From Bacillota bacterium (GTDB lineage: Bacteria; Bacillota; Clostridia; Lachnospirales; Lachnospiraceae): a stretch of DNA of 64,000 nt. Where the stretch lies: positions 1 through 64,000 of the forward strand of contig CABJAN010000009.1 in NCBI GenBank assembly GCA_902363515.1, written 5' to 3'. A program made the translations under genes and the position numbers. The notes under the pieces were generated by a model that was not told where the DNA came from, did no database searches, and saw only the letters and a list, made by a program, of their open reading frames with translations. Positions 42,834 to 53,833 of this stretch are shown here, piece after piece. How positions within the stretch are numbered: the first letter of the stretch is position 1; each line of letters begins with the position of its first letter.

Positions 42834-43289
42834 TTATGCATCTTCCTTCTCCAGTTTTTCTTCCCGTTTTTTGTAAATATGAGAAAAGAAACTTAATACT
42901 ACCAGACAGAGAAAACCAGTAGAAAGAAATATAAAAATTCCTGTTGCAATAGAACCGGGAAAATTATGATAATTGTAGTAAGATTTCAAAAACCAGAAGA
43001 TTCCTGATACCGTTGCCGCAATGGTGCTTATCAGCAGATTTGATTTTACGCTTGGTTTTGATTTTCTATCCCAGATACCATTTTTTATGCAACTGACAAG
43101 AAGGTAAATACTAAGACAAAGAAGCACGATGAGTTCTCCAAAAAGATGTTCAAGATTCCCCTTGTCTAAAGCGCTCTGAATAAAAATTACAGCTACTAAT
43201 CCCCAATAAGCAATCCAACAGCCATAATGTTCAATATTCAGTAATTTTAATTCCTGTCTTTCATCTAAAATTGTTTTCGTCAGTTTCAT
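42834..43289 (-). CDS. Membrane protein paired with an Xre regulator
   Basis: The 151-residue protein begins MKLTKTILDERQELKLLNIEHYG and has four predicted membrane segments. This type (I believe DUF6773-like) commonly accompanies a small Xre regulator. The start is placed 9 bases after GGGAGG within the end of the regulator gene, so the two overlap and are translationally coupled. Function is unknown. Confidence 0.75.
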   Translation of the reverse strand: MKLTKTILDERQELKLLNIEHYGCWIAYWGLVAVIFIQSALDKGNLEHLFGELIVLLCLSIYLLVSCIKNGIWDRKSKPSVKSNLLISTIAATVSGIFWFLKSYYNYHNFPGSIATGIFIFLSTGFLCLVVLSFFSHIYKKREEKLEKEDA

Positions 43290-43491
43290 TTTCATCATCC
43301 TCCCAAAATAAATCATCTAAACTTTTGTTTAATACCCTGCAAATTTTCCTGCATAGTTTAATAGTAGGGTTATATTCTCCTTTTTCAATGGCATTTACAG
43401 TTTGGCGTGATACGCCAACCGCTTCTGCCAGCGCTTTTTGAGTCATGTCCTTTTCTGCCCGGGCTACTTTTATTGCAATGTTTTTCGGCAC
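43261..43491 (-). CDS. Xre family transcriptional regulator (Cro/C1 type)
   Basis: The 76-residue protein is a single helix-turn-helix with the YgzD/PF01381 pattern MTQKALAEAVGVSRQTVNAIEKGEYNPTIKLCRKICRVL (in parts). Its tail, LFWEDDENETDEN, is typical of this small-regulator class. It overlaps the membrane protein gene. It probably represses its own operon. Confidence 0.9.
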   Translation of the reverse strand: MPKNIAIKVARAEKDMTQKALAEAVGVSRQTVNAIEKGEYNPTIKLCRKICRVLNKSLDDLFWEDDENETDENNFR

Positions 43492-43594
43492 TTGGTCACC
43501 TCCTCATTTGCAAATCTGTCAGCTACAAACATAGATTACAATATAGGTGATAAAAAGTCAAGTATAATTTACTTTTTAAAAAATAAAAAAGACT

Positions 43595-44047
43595 TTATGC
43601 TCTCTCTGGCAAGGACAGCACGCTGTTGTGATATTTGCTGGAAAAAGTCACATCTTCCCCAAACCATTCCGGCGGCACAAAGGCATTGGCTTCTTCTTCA
43701 GAAGAAAATTCCACCTCTGCCAGCCGGAGATTTTCATAAGGTGCATCAAATACATCCAGTTCAATGGTCAATCCCTGGGGAAGTGGCAGAAGATATCTGG
43801 TTTTCGTAAGGACGATACCATCTGCTTTTTGCAGTAAATGTTCATAGGCTTCCCGATTGAGAGGCAGATTGTATTCTTCCCGGACCATCAAACCTTTGCC
43901 TTTATAAGTGAGAATGTATTCTTCATCCTGTTTGCGGATACGTACTACAGGATTGGTGCATAAGTAAGCCTGCTGGATTTTTTTTCGTGGGTAGGTTTCC
44001 AGATTTTCCGGTAGTTTGTGGATAAGATATTTTTTTTCGATTTCCAT
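43595..44047 (-). CDS. CYTH domain protein (triphosphatase-like)
   Basis: The 150-residue protein begins MEIEKKYLI, the ExExK signature of the CYTH/triphosphate tunnel family, and has VRIRKQDEEYILTYKGKG and LTIELDVFDAPYENLRLAEVEF, the further charged strands of the tunnel. Members hydrolyse inorganic triphosphate or other triphosphates; the substrate here is not known. The start is set 6 bases after CAGGAGG. Confidence 0.92.
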   Translation of the reverse strand: MEIEKKYLIHKLPENLETYPRKKIQQAYLCTNPVVRIRKQDEEYILTYKGKGLMVREEYNLPLNREAYEHLLQKADGIVLTKTRYLLPLPQGLTIELDVFDAPYENLRLAEVEFSSEEEANAFVPPEWFGEDVTFSSKYHNSVLSLPERA

Positions 44048-44140
44048 ATAAATCCTCCTGTACATGTGATTCTTGCAGTTTCTTTTCAGATATTTTATAA
44101 TTTTCAGAAGAAAAAGGCAAGGCAGAACCAGGAGGAAGAT

Positions 44141-44674
44141 ATGGAGTTTGAAATAGAGAAAATGACCATAAAGGATTTATCTGAAATCATGGAGATTATG
44201 GAAAACGCGAGACAGTCTGTGAAGAAAACAGAATGGTTTGTATCAGATGAGGAAGAGTATGTAAGACAGGTGCTGGAGGGAAAAGGATTTCTGGTAGGAG
44301 CAAGAGAAGCAAAAAGCAGAGAACTGGCAGGCTTTTTTATGGTATTTTACCCGGATGTACAGGATAATCTTGGACAATATGCAGGTCTTACCGGGGAGGA
44401 GCTTGGGAAGGTAGTGTATATGGATTCTGCAGCAGTGAAGGAAAACTACCGGGGAAATGGGCTGCAGGGACGTATGCTTCAAAAAGCAGAGGAAGTGTTA
44501 AAAGAACAGCAAAAAGAAAAAGGACAGGATGTACAGTATTGTATGTGTACCGTCCACCCGGATAATCACAGCAGTCTGCATACCATGGAGAAGAATGGAT
44601 ATGAAATTGTATCCAGGGAAAGCCTTTATGGGGGACTGGACCGCTATGTTCTGTGCAAGAAACATTTTCTGTAG
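44141..44674 (+). CDS. GNAT family N-acetyltransferase
   Basis: The 177-residue protein has VYMDSAAVKENYRGNGLQGRMLQKAE, the acetyl-CoA strand and loop with its R/Q-x-x-G-x-G/A site, and VHPDNHSSLHTMEKNGYEI near the end. The start at 44141 follows GGAGG by 5 bases; an upstream extension overlaps the divergent CYTH gene and is rejected. Substrate is unknown. Confidence 0.9.
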   Translation: MEFEIEKMTIKDLSEIMEIMENARQSVKKTEWFVSDEEEYVRQVLEGKGFLVGAREAKSRELAGFFMVFYPDVQDNLGQYAGLTGEELGKVVYMDSAAVKENYRGNGLQGRMLQKAEEVLKEQQKEKGQDVQYCMCTVHPDNHSSLHTMEKNGYEIVSRESLYGGLDRYVLCKKHFL

Positions 44675-44772
44675 CTTTATAGAAAATTTAGAAAGTCGCT
44701 GATTTGTTTAGATGCAAGAAAGAGAAATGTGTGCTATGATAAGCATAACAAATTTCAAAGGGGGATATGGAA

Positions 44773-45330
44773 ATGGCAAAAGTGTGTGTATTTACCGCAG
44801 ATGGTTTTGAAGAAATAGAAGGCCTTACAGTTGTGGACTTGCTTCGAAGAGCAGGGGCAGAGGTTCTTATGGTATCTATCAGTGATGGTCTGGCAGTGAA
44901 GGGCTCTCATGGAATTGAGATAAAAGCAGATTGTTTTTTTGACGATGTAGATTATAATACCGCGGATCTTCTGGTGTTGCCGGGAGGAATGCCGGGAACC
45001 CGTTATTTAGGGGAACATGAGCAGCTTTGCCACCTGCTGCAGGAGTTTGCGGACCAGGGAAAGATGGTTGCAGCTATCTGTGCAGCTCCCAGTGTTCTGG
45101 GAAAACTTGGAATCCTGGAGGGAAAACAGGCTGTTTGTTATCCCGGATTTGAGGAACAGCTTACAGGAGCAGAAGTTTTGAAACAGGAAGTGGCAAGACA
45201 GGACAATATTACCACCAGCAGAGGTCTTGGAACCGCAATTCCTTTTGCTTTGAACCTGATTATGCAGTTATACGGGGAAGAAAAAGCAGAAGAAATCAGG
45301 AAATCAATTATTTTTCAGGCAGAAATTTAG
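44773..45330 (+). CDS. DJ-1/PfpI family protein (YajL/ThiJ type)
   Basis: The 185-residue protein has the DJ-1 pattern: FTADGFEEIEGLTVVDLLRRAG at the start with the active-site Glu, LLVLPGGMPGTRYL, and the nucleophile elbow AAICAAPSVLG with C103. It ends with TSRGLGTAIPFAL. Family members act as glyoxalase/deglycase-like or redox-protective proteins; the precise reaction remains debated. The ATG at 44773 is preferred because GGGGG lies 8 bases upstream. Confidence 0.93.
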   Translation: MAKVCVFTADGFEEIEGLTVVDLLRRAGAEVLMVSISDGLAVKGSHGIEIKADCFFDDVDYNTADLLVLPGGMPGTRYLGEHEQLCHLLQEFADQGKMVAAICAAPSVLGKLGILEGKQAVCYPGFEEQLTGAEVLKQEVARQDNITTSRGLGTAIPFALNLIMQLYGEEKAEEIRKSIIFQAEI

Positions 45331-45408
45331 CTAAACCATAAAAAAATACTGGCGTTTTCAAGTTCCTTGTGCTATACTGTTTCAATGACTGTAAGTATGT
45401 AAAAACGC

Positions 45409-45427
45409 GCTGTTCCCAAGTGGAACA
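45409..45427 (+). promoter_or_regulatory. Small hairpin in the trigger factor leader
   Basis: CTGTTCC and GGAACAG form a perfect 7-bp stem with a 5-base loop, about 36 bases before the tig start. It may be an mRNA-stabilising or operator element; there is no U-tract. Confidence 0.4.
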
Positions 45428-45462
45428 GAATGCATATAGAATTCAAGGAGGAATTATTAACA

Positions 45463-46773
45463 ATGAGTGTACAGGTAGAAAACTTGGAAAAGAACATGGC
45501 GAAACTCACAATCGAAGTTGCCGCTGAAGAATTTGAAAAAGCAGTACAGGCTGCTTATATGAAGAACAAAAACAAAATCACAATTCCGGGATTCCGTAAA
45601 GGAAAAGCTCCTCGCGTGATGATTGAAAAAATGTATGGAACAGGAATCTTCTTTGAAGATGCTGCAAATGCACTGATCCAGAGAGAATATCCAAAGGCAG
45701 CAGATGAAAGTGGCTTAGATATTGTTTCTTATCCTGAAATCGACGTTGTACAGGTGGAAAAAGGAAAATCCTTTATCTTCACAGCAGAAGTAGCTGTAAA
45801 ACCAGAAGTTACTTTAGGTGAATACAAAGGTCTGGAAGTAGAAGTTGCTCCTGTAGAAGTAACAGAAGAAGAAGTTGCTGCTGAATTAAAGAGAGAGCAG
45901 GAAAACAACTCCAGAACTATTGATGTAGATGACAGAGCAGTTGCCGAGGGCGACATGGTTACTTTAGACTTTGAAGGCTTTGTTGATGGCGAAGCATTTG
46001 AAGGCGGAAAAGGAACAGACTATCCTCTGACAATCGGTTCCAACTCTTTCATTCCAGGATTTGAAGACCAGTTAGTAGGCGCTGAACTGAATACAGAAGT
46101 AGAAGTAAACGTTACTTTCCCGGAAAACTATCATGCAAATGATTTAGCTGGAAAACCTGCTGTATTCAAATGTACAGTAAAAGCAATCAAAGTAAAAGAA
46201 CTTCCAGAATTAGATGATGAATTTGCAAAAGATGTTTCTGAGTTCGATACTTTAGATGAATATAAAGCTGACATTGAAAAGAATTTAAGAGAACGCAAAG
46301 AAGGCGTTGCAAAACGTGAAAGAGAAGACAAAGCAGTAGATGCTGTTATTGCAAATGCACAGATGGATATTCCGGAAGCAATGATTCAGAATCAGATTCA
46401 GCAGTTAATGAATGATTTTGTTCAGAGAATGCAGGCACAGGGACTTTCTATTGACCAGTACTATCAGTTCACTGGTCTTGATCAGGCTAAAATCCAGGAA
46501 CAGATGAGACCACAGGCACTGAAGAGAATCCAGAGCCGTCTGGTATTAGAGAAAGTTGCTGAAGTAGAAAATATCCAGATTTCCGATGAGAAATTTGAAG
46601 AAGAATTAAAGACAATGGCTGACATGTACAAGATGGAAGTCGAAAAATTAAAAGAATTAATGGGTGATGCTGAGAAAGAACAGATGAAAAAAGATATTGC
46701 TGTTCAGGAAGCAGTTACCTTAGTGGCAGAATCAGCAAAAGTAGTAGAGAAAAAAGAAGAAGCTGCTGAATAA
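45463..46773 (+). CDS. tig: Trigger factor
   Basis: The 436-residue ribosome-bound chaperone has the N-terminal ribosome-binding domain with the signature [10 protein letters not shown], a central FKBP-type prolyl isomerase domain (about 150-245, [20 protein letters not shown]) and the helical C-terminal arms. AAGGAGG lies 11 bases before the ATG at 45463; an earlier in-frame ATG lies upstream of that site. It heads the protein-quality-control series tig-clpP-clpX-lon. Confidence 0.97.
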   Translation: MSVQVENLEKNMAKLTIEVAAEEFEKAVQAAYMKNKNKITIPGFRKGKAPRVMIEKMYGTGIFFEDAANALIQREYPKAADESGLDIVSYPEIDVVQVEKGKSFIFTAEVAVKPEVTLGEYKGLEVEVAPVEVTEEEVAAELKREQENNSRTIDVDDRAVAEGDMVTLDFEGFVDGEAFEGGKGTDYPLTIGSNSFIPGFEDQLVGAELNTEVEVNVTFPENYHANDLAGKPAVFKCTVKAIKVKELPELDDEFAKDVSEFDTLDEYKADIEKNLRERKEGVAKREREDKAVDAVIANAQMDIPEAMIQNQIQQLMNDFVQRMQAQGLSIDQYYQFTGLDQAKIQEQMRPQALKRIQSRLVLEKVAEVENIQISDEKFEEELKTMADMYKMEVEKLKELMGDAEKEQMKKDIAVQEAVTLVAESAKVVEKKEEAAE

Positions 46774-46805
46774 TTGACTGTACTCTGCAGAATAGGAGGA
46801 GTTTC

Positions 46806-47387
46806 ATGAGTTTAGTACCATACGTCATTGAACAGACAAGCCGTGGAGAGAGAAACTACGACATCTATTCCAGATTATTAAAAGACAGAATTATTTTCCT
46901 TGGAGAAGAAGTAACCGATGTATCAGCGAACCTGATTGCAGCGCAGCTTCTCTTCCTGGAGTCCGAAGACCCGGGAAAAGATATTCATTTGTATATTAAC
47001 AGCCCGGGTGGTTCCGTAACAGCCGGTATGGTGATTTATGATACCATGCAGTACATTAAATGTGATGTATCTACCATTTGTATGGGTCTTGCTGCCAGCA
47101 TGGGTGCATTTCTTCTGGCAGGAGGAACAAAGGGAAAGAGAATGGCTCTTCCCAATGCGGAAATTATGATTCATCAGCCATCTGGCGGCGCACAGGGACA
47201 GGCAACAGATATTGATATTGTTGCAAAACAGATTCTGAAGACAAAAGAGCGTTTAAATACTCTTCTGGCTCAGAATACTGGTCAGCCTCTGGAAGTGATT
47301 GCCAGAGATACAGAGAGAGACAACTATATGACAGCCCAGGAGGCTCTGGCATATGGTCTGATTGATTCTGTAATTGAGCACAGATAA
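46806..47387 (+). CDS. clpP: ATP-dependent Clp protease proteolytic subunit
   Basis: The 193-residue serine protease has S98 in [11 protein letters not shown] and H123 in IMIHQPSGG; the catalytic Asp follows in the segment near RDTERDNYM. It assembles into two heptameric rings that work with ClpX, encoded next. It starts 32 bases after tig with TAGGAGG upstream. Length and residues are fully standard. Confidence 0.98.
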   Translation: MSLVPYVIEQTSRGERNYDIYSRLLKDRIIFLGEEVTDVSANLIAAQLLFLESEDPGKDIHLYINSPGGSVTAGMVIYDTMQYIKCDVSTICMGLAASMGAFLLAGGTKGKRMALPNAEIMIHQPSGGAQGQATDIDIVAKQILKTKERLNTLLAQNTGQPLEVIARDTERDNYMTAQEALAYGLIDSVIEHR

Positions 47388-47415
47388 GGACACAAAGGAT
47401 AGAATAGACAGAAGA

Positions 47416-47447
47416 AAAGACTCCTGCAAAAATTTGCGGGAGTCTTT
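47416..47447 (+). terminator. Hairpin between clpP and clpX
   Basis: A 15-bp stem (AAAGACTCCTGCAAA with a one-wobble complement) has only a 2-base spacer and a poor U-tract (TTTCAAGG). It may partially terminate or protect the clpP mRNA end. Confidence 0.6.
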
Positions 47448-47506
47448 CAAGGTTTTAGGAAAAAATCAGAAAGATTTATAGAAAGGTTCATAGAAAGGGA
47501 AAACAT

Positions 47507-48808
47507 ATGGCAATGAAAGGGAATGATACAAAATTCAGATGTTCCTTTTGCGGAAAAACAGATGATCAGGTAACAAAATTAATTGCAGGTCCGGAAGGGA
47601 CGTATATTTGCGATGAATGTGTGAAGCTTTGTTCTGAAATTATTAAAGAAGAGATGGACAGTGAATATGGGGAAATGTCTGATGAGATTAACCTGTTAAA
47701 ACCACAGGAAATCAAAGAATTTCTGGATGATTATGTCATTGGACAGGACGAAGCAAAAAAAGTGCTTTCTGTAGCAGTATATAACCATTACAAACGTGTT
47801 TTGGCCGGAGACAATACAGATGTGGAACTGCAGAAAAGTAATATTTTAATGCTGGGTCCAACTGGTTCCGGTAAGACTCTGCTGGCTCAGACGCTGGCGA
47901 GATTGTTAAATGTGCCTTTTGCTATTGCAGATGCAACAACACTTACAGAAGCCGGATATGTGGGAGAAGACGTGGAGAATATTCTGCTGAAAATTATTCA
48001 GGCGGCAGATTATGATATTGAGCGCGCGCAGTACGGTATTATTTATATTGACGAAATTGATAAAATTACAAGAAAATCAGAAAATGCTTCCATTACCAGA
48101 GATGTATCAGGAGAAGGTGTGCAGCAGGCTCTTTTGAAAATTGTAGAAGGAACTGTTGCGAATGTTCCGCCCCAGGGGGGCAGAAAACATCCTCAGCAGG
48201 AGTTTATTCAGATTGATACTACCAACATTCTCTTTATCTGCGGCGGCGCTTTTGAAGGTCTGGATAAAATTATTGAAACCAGGAAAGATACAAGTTCCAT
48301 TGGTTTTAATGCAGAAATTAAGAAGCCGGGAGAGGGAAATGTGGGAGAACTCTTAAAAGAGGTTATGCCGCAGGATTTGGTGAAATTTGGATTAATTCCG
48401 GAGTTTGTAGGGCGAGTTCCGGTAGTGGTATCTTTAGATGCGCTGGATAAGGAAGCATTGGTAAAAATTCTTACAGAGCCAAGAAATTCTCTGGTTCGTC
48501 AGTATCAGACCTTGTTTGGATTAGATGGCATCCAGTTGGATTTTGAAAGAGAAGCATTGGAGGCAATAGCAGATAAGTCCATGGAAAGAAAAACAGGAGC
48601 CAGAGGACTTCGGGCAATTATGGAAAATTCTCTTATGGATTTAATGTATACAGTACCCTCTGATGAGAGCATTGCAGGATGTACCATTACAAAAGACGTA
48701 GTAGAGGGAAATGGAGAAGCCCTGTTAGAAAGAAGAGAGCTTCCGGTCAGCAGAAGGGCAAAAGCAGCAGCCCGCAAGAACAAAGGAAGAACTCCGGAAA
48801 TAGCATAA
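47507..48808 (+). CDS. clpX: ATP-dependent Clp protease ATP-binding subunit ClpX
   Basis: The 433-residue AAA+ unfoldase has the N-terminal zinc-binding domain (CSFCGK..CDECV, residues about 12-40), Walker A GPTGSGKT, the pore loop GYVGED, Walker [10 protein letters not shown] and the ClpP-docking IGF loop, read as SIGFNAEI. It recognises tagged substrates and feeds them to ClpP. It follows clpP after a hairpin of its own. Confidence 0.98.
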   Translation: MAMKGNDTKFRCSFCGKTDDQVTKLIAGPEGTYICDECVKLCSEIIKEEMDSEYGEMSDEINLLKPQEIKEFLDDYVIGQDEAKKVLSVAVYNHYKRVLAGDNTDVELQKSNILMLGPTGSGKTLLAQTLARLLNVPFAIADATTLTEAGYVGEDVENILLKIIQAADYDIERAQYGIIYIDEIDKITRKSENASITRDVSGEGVQQALLKIVEGTVANVPPQGGRKHPQQEFIQIDTTNILFICGGAFEGLDKIIETRKDTSSIGFNAEIKKPGEGNVGELLKEVMPQDLVKFGLIPEFVGRVPVVVSLDALDKEALVKILTEPRNSLVRQYQTLFGLDGIQLDFEREALEAIADKSMERKTGARGLRAIMENSLMDLMYTVPSDESIAGCTITKDVVEGNGEALLERRELPVSRRAKAAARKNKGRTPEIA

Positions 48809-48834
48809 ATACCAAATGTTAAGGAGGAGCGAGT

Positions 48835-51159
48835 ATGAGTGACATGATTGAAAATTTGCCGGCAATCGCCCTTAGAGGAACCACCATTCTTCCGGATATG
48901 ATTGTGCATTTTGATGTGAGCAGAGAAAAATCCATCAAAGCCGTTGAAAAAGCCATGGTACAGGATCAGAGGATTTTTTTGATTACCCAGAGAGATCCAG
49001 AGGTAGAAGAACCTGTTCAGGAAGATTTATATAGAATCGGAACCATAGCTGAAATCAAGCAGTTGGTAAAAACCAAGAATAATATGATTCAGGTACTGGT
49101 AGAAGGAAAAGAGCGGGCAGAGTTACTGCGTTTTGAGGAAAATACCAATTATCTAGATGCAGAAATTGCTCTTTTTCAGGAAGAACATGCAGAGGACATG
49201 GATGAAAATTTAAAAGAAGCCATGATTCGCGGCATGAAGGAGCTGTTCATTCGTTATTGCAATGAGAATCCAAAGCTTAGTAAGGATCTGGCAAATCAGA
49301 TTTTGGAGCAGGAAGAAGTGCAGAAAGTCATTGACCAGATAGCAGTGAACCTGCCCATGCGTTATGAAGACAAGCAGAAAATTCTGGATGCAGTTACTTT
49401 GGAGGAGCGCTATGAGGTTCTTGGCATGATTCTCAGCAATGAAATTGAAATCATGCAGATTCGTGTAGATTTGAATCAAAAAGTAAAGCAGCGGGTGGAC
49501 AAGAATCAGAGAGATTATATTTTAAGAGAACAGTTAAAGGTTATCAGGGAAGAACTGGGAGACCAGGATACTGTTTCAGAGGCAGATCAGTTCAGAGAAC
49601 AGGTAGAAAAACTGAAAGCTTCTAAGGAAGTAAAAGAGAAAATTAAAAAAGAAATTGACCGGTTTAAAAATACAGCAGGTTCTCAGGCAGAAGCCAGTGT
49701 TATGAGAAGTTATATTGAAACCTTGTTAAGCCTTCCCTGGGATAAGACCTCCAGAGATAATAAGAATCTGAAAAAAGCAAAAGAAATTTTGGAAGAGGAT
49801 CACTATGGACTGGAGAAAGTAAAAGAGCGAATCATGGAATTTCTGGCAGTTCGCACGCTTACTAAAAAAGGTGACAGTCCTATTTTATGCCTGGCAGGAC
49901 CTCCGGGAACCGGAAAAACATCCATTGCAAGGTCAGTAGCAAGAGCCCTTGGAAAAGAATATGTGAGGATGTCTCTTGGGGGTGTCCGGGATGAGGCTGA
50001 AATTCGGGGACACAGAAGAACCTATATTGGCGCCATGCCGGGACGCATTGCCAACGGTCTGATTCAGGCAGGGGTGAAGAATCCACTGATGCTGCTGGAT
50101 GAAATTGATAAGGTGAGCAGCGATTATAAAGGAGATACTTCTTCAGCCCTTTTGGAGGTACTGGACGGAGAACAAAACAGCAAATTCCGGGATCACTATG
50201 TGGAAATTCCACTGGATTTGTCAGAAGTGCTGTTTATTGCAACAGCCAATGATTTGCAGACCATTCCAAGACCACTTCTGGATCGTATGGAAATTATTGA
50301 AATTAACAGCTATACAGAAAATGAAAAAGAGCATATTGCAAAAGAACATCTGATTCCAAAACAGATTCGCAATCATGGATTGAAGGAACAACAGCTTTCT
50401 ATTGATGACGAGGCGTTAAGAGAAATGATTACCGGGTATACAAAAGAAGCCGGCGTGAGAAATCTGGAACGGAAAATCGGTGAAATCTGTAGAAAAACGG
50501 CCAGAAAGATTCTGGAGGAAAAGCAGGAAACAGTAAAAGTAACCAGAGAAAATCTGGAAGAATTTCTGGGAAGAGCGAAGTTTACCTACCAGAAAAAGAA
50601 TCAGTGTGATGAAATTGGAATTGTAAGAGGACTGGCATGGACCAGTGTTGGAGGGGATACGCTTCAGATTGAGGTGAATCTCATGCCGGGAAAAGGTGAA
50701 TTTCTCCTTACCGGACAACTGGGAGATGTGATGAAGGAATCCGCCCAGGCGGGAATTAGTTACATCCGGTCTGTGGCAGAAACCTATCATATTGAAAGTG
50801 AATTTTTCCAGAAGCATGACCTGCACATTCATATCCCAGAAGGGGCTGTGCCAAAGGATGGACCATCTGCGGGAATCACCATGGCAACAGCTATGCTTTC
50901 CGCTATTACGAAAATTCCGGTGAGAGCCAATGTGGCTATGACAGGAGAGATTACTTTAAGAGGAAGAGTGCTTCCTATTGGTGGATTAAAGGAAAAACTT
51001 CTGGCAGCTAAGAGCGCGGGAATCGAAAAAGTCCTGATACCACAGGAAAATCAGGCAGATGTGTTGGAAATGGATGAAGAAATTACAGGGGGACTGGAAA
51101 TTGTGCCAGTCAGCACCATGAAAGAGGTACTGGAGCATGCTCTGGTACAGCAGCCATAA
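48835..51159 (+). CDS. lon: Lon protease (LonA)
   Basis: The 774-residue protein has the N-terminal substrate-binding domain, coiled coil, AAA+ module with GPPGTGKTS and a C-terminal protease domain. The catalytic dyad is S678 in PKDGPSAG and K721 in GGLKEK. It degrades misfolded and regulatory proteins in the cytoplasm. It starts 26 bases after clpX with AAGGAGG upstream, and engB follows directly, the usual Firmicute order. Confidence 0.98.
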   Translation: MSDMIENLPAIALRGTTILPDMIVHFDVSREKSIKAVEKAMVQDQRIFLITQRDPEVEEPVQEDLYRIGTIAEIKQLVKTKNNMIQVLVEGKERAELLRFEENTNYLDAEIALFQEEHAEDMDENLKEAMIRGMKELFIRYCNENPKLSKDLANQILEQEEVQKVIDQIAVNLPMRYEDKQKILDAVTLEERYEVLGMILSNEIEIMQIRVDLNQKVKQRVDKNQRDYILREQLKVIREELGDQDTVSEADQFREQVEKLKASKEVKEKIKKEIDRFKNTAGSQAEASVMRSYIETLLSLPWDKTSRDNKNLKKAKEILEEDHYGLEKVKERIMEFLAVRTLTKKGDSPILCLAGPPGTGKTSIARSVARALGKEYVRMSLGGVRDEAEIRGHRRTYIGAMPGRIANGLIQAGVKNPLMLLDEIDKVSSDYKGDTSSALLEVLDGEQNSKFRDHYVEIPLDLSEVLFIATANDLQTIPRPLLDRMEIIEINSYTENEKEHIAKEHLIPKQIRNHGLKEQQLSIDDEALREMITGYTKEAGVRNLERKIGEICRKTARKILEEKQETVKVTRENLEEFLGRAKFTYQKKNQCDEIGIVRGLAWTSVGGDTLQIEVNLMPGKGEFLLTGQLGDVMKESAQAGISYIRSVAETYHIESEFFQKHDLHIHIPEGAVPKDGPSAGITMATAMLSAITKIPVRANVAMTGEITLRGRVLPIGGLKEKLLAAKSAGIEKVLIPQENQADVLEMDEEITGGLEIVPVSTMKEVLEHALVQQP

Positions 51160-51184
51160 ATCAGCAATAAACGGAGGAACTAAG

Positions 51185-51784
51185 ATGGTAATTAAACATG
51201 CAGCTCTGGATATTGTCTGCGGAATCACCAGTACACTGCCGAAAAATCAGGTGCCGGAAATTGCCTTTGCAGGAAAATCCAATGTGGGGAAATCTTCCCT
51301 GATTAATGCATTTATGAACCGGAAAGCTCTGGCAAGAACCAGTTCTTCACCGGGTAAGACTCAGACAATTAATTTTTATAATGTAAACCATGCCATGTAT
51401 CTGGTGGATCTTCCAGGATATGGTTATGCAAAGGTATCACAGTCTGTCAAGGAACAGTGGGGAAAACTGATTGAGCGTTATCTTCATGAATCGAAACAGT
51501 TAAAAGCTGTGTTCCTGCTTGTAGATATCCGCCATGACCCTTCCGAAAATGATAAGACCATGTATAACTGGATTTTACATAATGGATACCAGCCTATTAT
51601 TATTGCAACCAAAGCGGATAAACTGAAAAGAAGCCAGATTCAGAAGCACGTAAAGGCTATTAAGGAAGGGCTGCAGTTAAGACCTGGAAGTATCGTGATT
51701 CCTTTTTCAGCCCAGAGCAAACAGGGACGGGAAGAAATCTGGAATCTGGTGGAGGAGCTTTTAGCACAGGAAGAGAAGGTATAA
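51185..51784 (+). CDS. engB: Ribosome biogenesis GTPase EngB (YihA/YsxC)
   Basis: The 199-residue GTPase has G1 GKSNVGKSS, the switch region ARTSSSPGKTQ, G3 DLPGYGYAK, G4 TKADKL and a G5-like FSAQSKQG. It assists assembly of the large ribosomal subunit. The start at 51185 follows CGGAGG; a longer frame extends back into lon and is rejected. It is linked to lon and runs one base before the next gene. Confidence 0.96.
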   Translation: MVIKHAALDIVCGITSTLPKNQVPEIAFAGKSNVGKSSLINAFMNRKALARTSSSPGKTQTINFYNVNHAMYLVDLPGYGYAKVSQSVKEQWGKLIERYLHESKQLKAVFLLVDIRHDPSENDKTMYNWILHNGYQPIIIATKADKLKRSQIQKHVKAIKEGLQLRPGSIVIPFSAQSKQGREEIWNLVEELLAQEEKV

Positions 51785-51785
51785 C

Positions 51786-52973
51786 ATGCTCAAGGGGATT
51801 ATTTTCGATATGGACGGGGTTTTGATTAACAGTGAACCCTTTCATTATCAGGTGTGGAAGGAAGTACTGAAACAGCGGGGAATTGAAATTTCCTATGAAA
51901 TTTATAAACCCTGTATTGGTTCTACAGTAAGCTTTTTAATGGAAATTCTCCATGAGCATTACGGAGTAGACCCACAAGACAGGAGCCTTCCGGAACAGGT
52001 AAAAATTACCAAAGAAGAAATGATTCAGAAGCAGGGATATCCTCCGCTGATTCCTTATGTAAAGGAAATGCTGGAGCGATTTCAGAGGGCAGGATATACG
52101 ATGGCAGTGGCCTCCTCTTCGCCGAAAGCATACATTGAACAGGTAACAGCCTTTTGGGGGATTGACCATTATTTTCAGATTCTGGTCAGCGGTGAGCAGG
52201 TACAGCATCCAAAGCCCGCGCCGGATGTATTCTTAAAAGCAGCGGAAATTCTGGGAATACTGCCCCAGGAATGTCTGGTTATTGAGGATTCTGAAAATGG
52301 ATGTAAGGCAGCAAAGGATGCAAATATGACCTGTATGGCATATTATAATCCGGATTCCGGTAAACAGAAGCTTAACACAGCGGCTGTGGTGGTGGAGGGA
52401 TTTGAGGAAATTGATGCCATGTTTGCAGAAAAGATTTACTGTCACCATCATCATCTTCCAGCACTTGTGTGTGAAACAGAGAGGCTTTTGATTAAAGAAA
52501 TGGAAGAAAAGGATATTCCAAGACTTATGGAAATCTGCTCCCAGGAAACATCCCAGGATGCCTGCGAAGGGATTGCAAAGCCTTTACAGGAGGAACTGGA
52601 AGGTTTTGAAACGTACCGCAGATATATGTATGAATTGTGTGATATGGGATACTGGTGTGTGATAAAAAAGGATACCGGAGAGATTATCGGCAGGGCAGGC
52701 GTGGAACCTAAATATTGGAATGACAGCAAAACAGTGGTGGAAATGGGATATGTCATTGATGAACAGTTTCGTCACCAGGGGTTTGCTTATGAAGCCTGTA
52801 AAGCAATTTTACAGGTATCAGGACAGCGTGGCGCCAGATATCTTCATTGTAGAATTCAAAGAGATAATCAGCCATCTGTGGAACTGGTAAAAAAGCTGGG
52901 TTTTGTAAAAACAGATTACCATTTAAATCAGGACAGTGAGGATATGGAAGTCTGGAGATATACCTGTAGTTAA
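51786..52973 (+). CDS. HAD phosphatase fused to a GNAT acetyltransferase
   Basis: The 395-residue protein joins a beta-phosphoglucomutase-like HAD hydrolase (1 to about 215) to a GNAT domain (about 228-395). HAD motifs are FDMDGVL (D8, D10), VASSSP, HPKPAPD and IEDSENG. The GNAT part has [20 protein letters not shown] and [13 protein letters not shown]. The joint contains a CHHHH run. There is no internal stop or ribosome site, so it is one fusion protein. Substrates of both parts are unknown. It starts right after engB. Confidence 0.9.
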   Translation: MLKGIIFDMDGVLINSEPFHYQVWKEVLKQRGIEISYEIYKPCIGSTVSFLMEILHEHYGVDPQDRSLPEQVKITKEEMIQKQGYPPLIPYVKEMLERFQRAGYTMAVASSSPKAYIEQVTAFWGIDHYFQILVSGEQVQHPKPAPDVFLKAAEILGILPQECLVIEDSENGCKAAKDANMTCMAYYNPDSGKQKLNTAAVVVEGFEEIDAMFAEKIYCHHHHLPALVCETERLLIKEMEEKDIPRLMEICSQETSQDACEGIAKPLQEELEGFETYRRYMYELCDMGYWCVIKKDTGEIIGRAGVEPKYWNDSKTVVEMGYVIDEQFRHQGFAYEACKAILQVSGQRGARYLHCRIQRDNQPSVELVKKLGFVKTDYHLNQDSEDMEVWRYTCS

Positions 52974-52987
52974 GGAGAAACAGCAAA

Positions 52988-53833
52988 ATGGGAATCATAA
53001 AAGCCAGAGATTTAAAATATGAGTATTTCAAATATGATGACAATGGACAGACACAAGAAAGCCAGACTGCAGTGGACAGCGTAAACCTGGATATCCGGGA
53101 AGGGCAGTTTATCTCCATTCTGGGACACAATGGTTCAGGAAAGTCCACACTGGCAAAGCATATGAATGCGCTGCTGATACCCACAGAGGGAACTATGTGG
53201 GTAGATGGAAAAGATACCGCTGCCATGGAAGAACTGTGGGAAATCCGACAGACCGCGGGAATGGTATTTCAGAACCCGGATAATCAGATTATTGGCACTG
53301 TGGTGGAGGAAGATGTGGGATTCGGACCGGAAAACATGGGCGTACCTACAGATGCCATCTGGGCAAGAGTAGATAAAAGCCTGGAGGCTGTGGGAATGAC
53401 ACCTTTTCGTCACCGTTCTCCCAATAAACTTTCAGGAGGACAGAAGCAGAGAGTTGCCATTGCCGGGGTTATGGCCATGCAGCCAAAGTGCATTATTCTG
53501 GATGAGCCAACAGCCATGCTGGACCCCAACGGAAGGAAGGAAGTGTTGCAGGCAGTCCATGAATTGAATAAGAACCAGGGAATTACGGTAATCCTCATTA
53601 CCCATTACATGGAAGAAGTCATTGATTCAGACAAGGTTTTTGTTATGGACCAGGGGCAGATTGTGATGGAAGGAACTCCCAGAGAGATTTTTTCCAGAGT
53701 GGAAGAGTTAAAACGCTACCGACTGGATGTGCCTCAGGTTACCTTGCTGGCATATGAACTGAAAAAAGCGGGAGTTATGGTGCCAGACGGAATACTTACA
53801 GCAAAGGAATTGGTGGATGCCTTATGTCATTAA
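52988..53833 (+). CDS. ecfA1: Energy-coupling factor ATPase EcfA1
   Basis: The 281-residue ABC ATPase has Walker A GHNGSGKS, the Q-loop MVFQNPDNQ, signature LSGGQKQR, Walker [12 protein letters not shown] and an H-loop ITHYMEE. With EcfA2 and EcfT it forms the shared energising module for group II ECF vitamin transporters. It overlaps ecfA2 by 10 bases. Confidence 0.96.
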   Translation: MGIIKARDLKYEYFKYDDNGQTQESQTAVDSVNLDIREGQFISILGHNGSGKSTLAKHMNALLIPTEGTMWVDGKDTAAMEELWEIRQTAGMVFQNPDNQIIGTVVEEDVGFGPENMGVPTDAIWARVDKSLEAVGMTPFRHRSPNKLSGGQKQRVAIAGVMAMQPKCIILDEPTAMLDPNGRKEVLQAVHELNKNQGITVILITHYMEEVIDSDKVFVMDQGQIVMEGTPREIFSRVEELKRYRLDVPQVTLLAYELKKAGVMVPDGILTAKELVDALCH

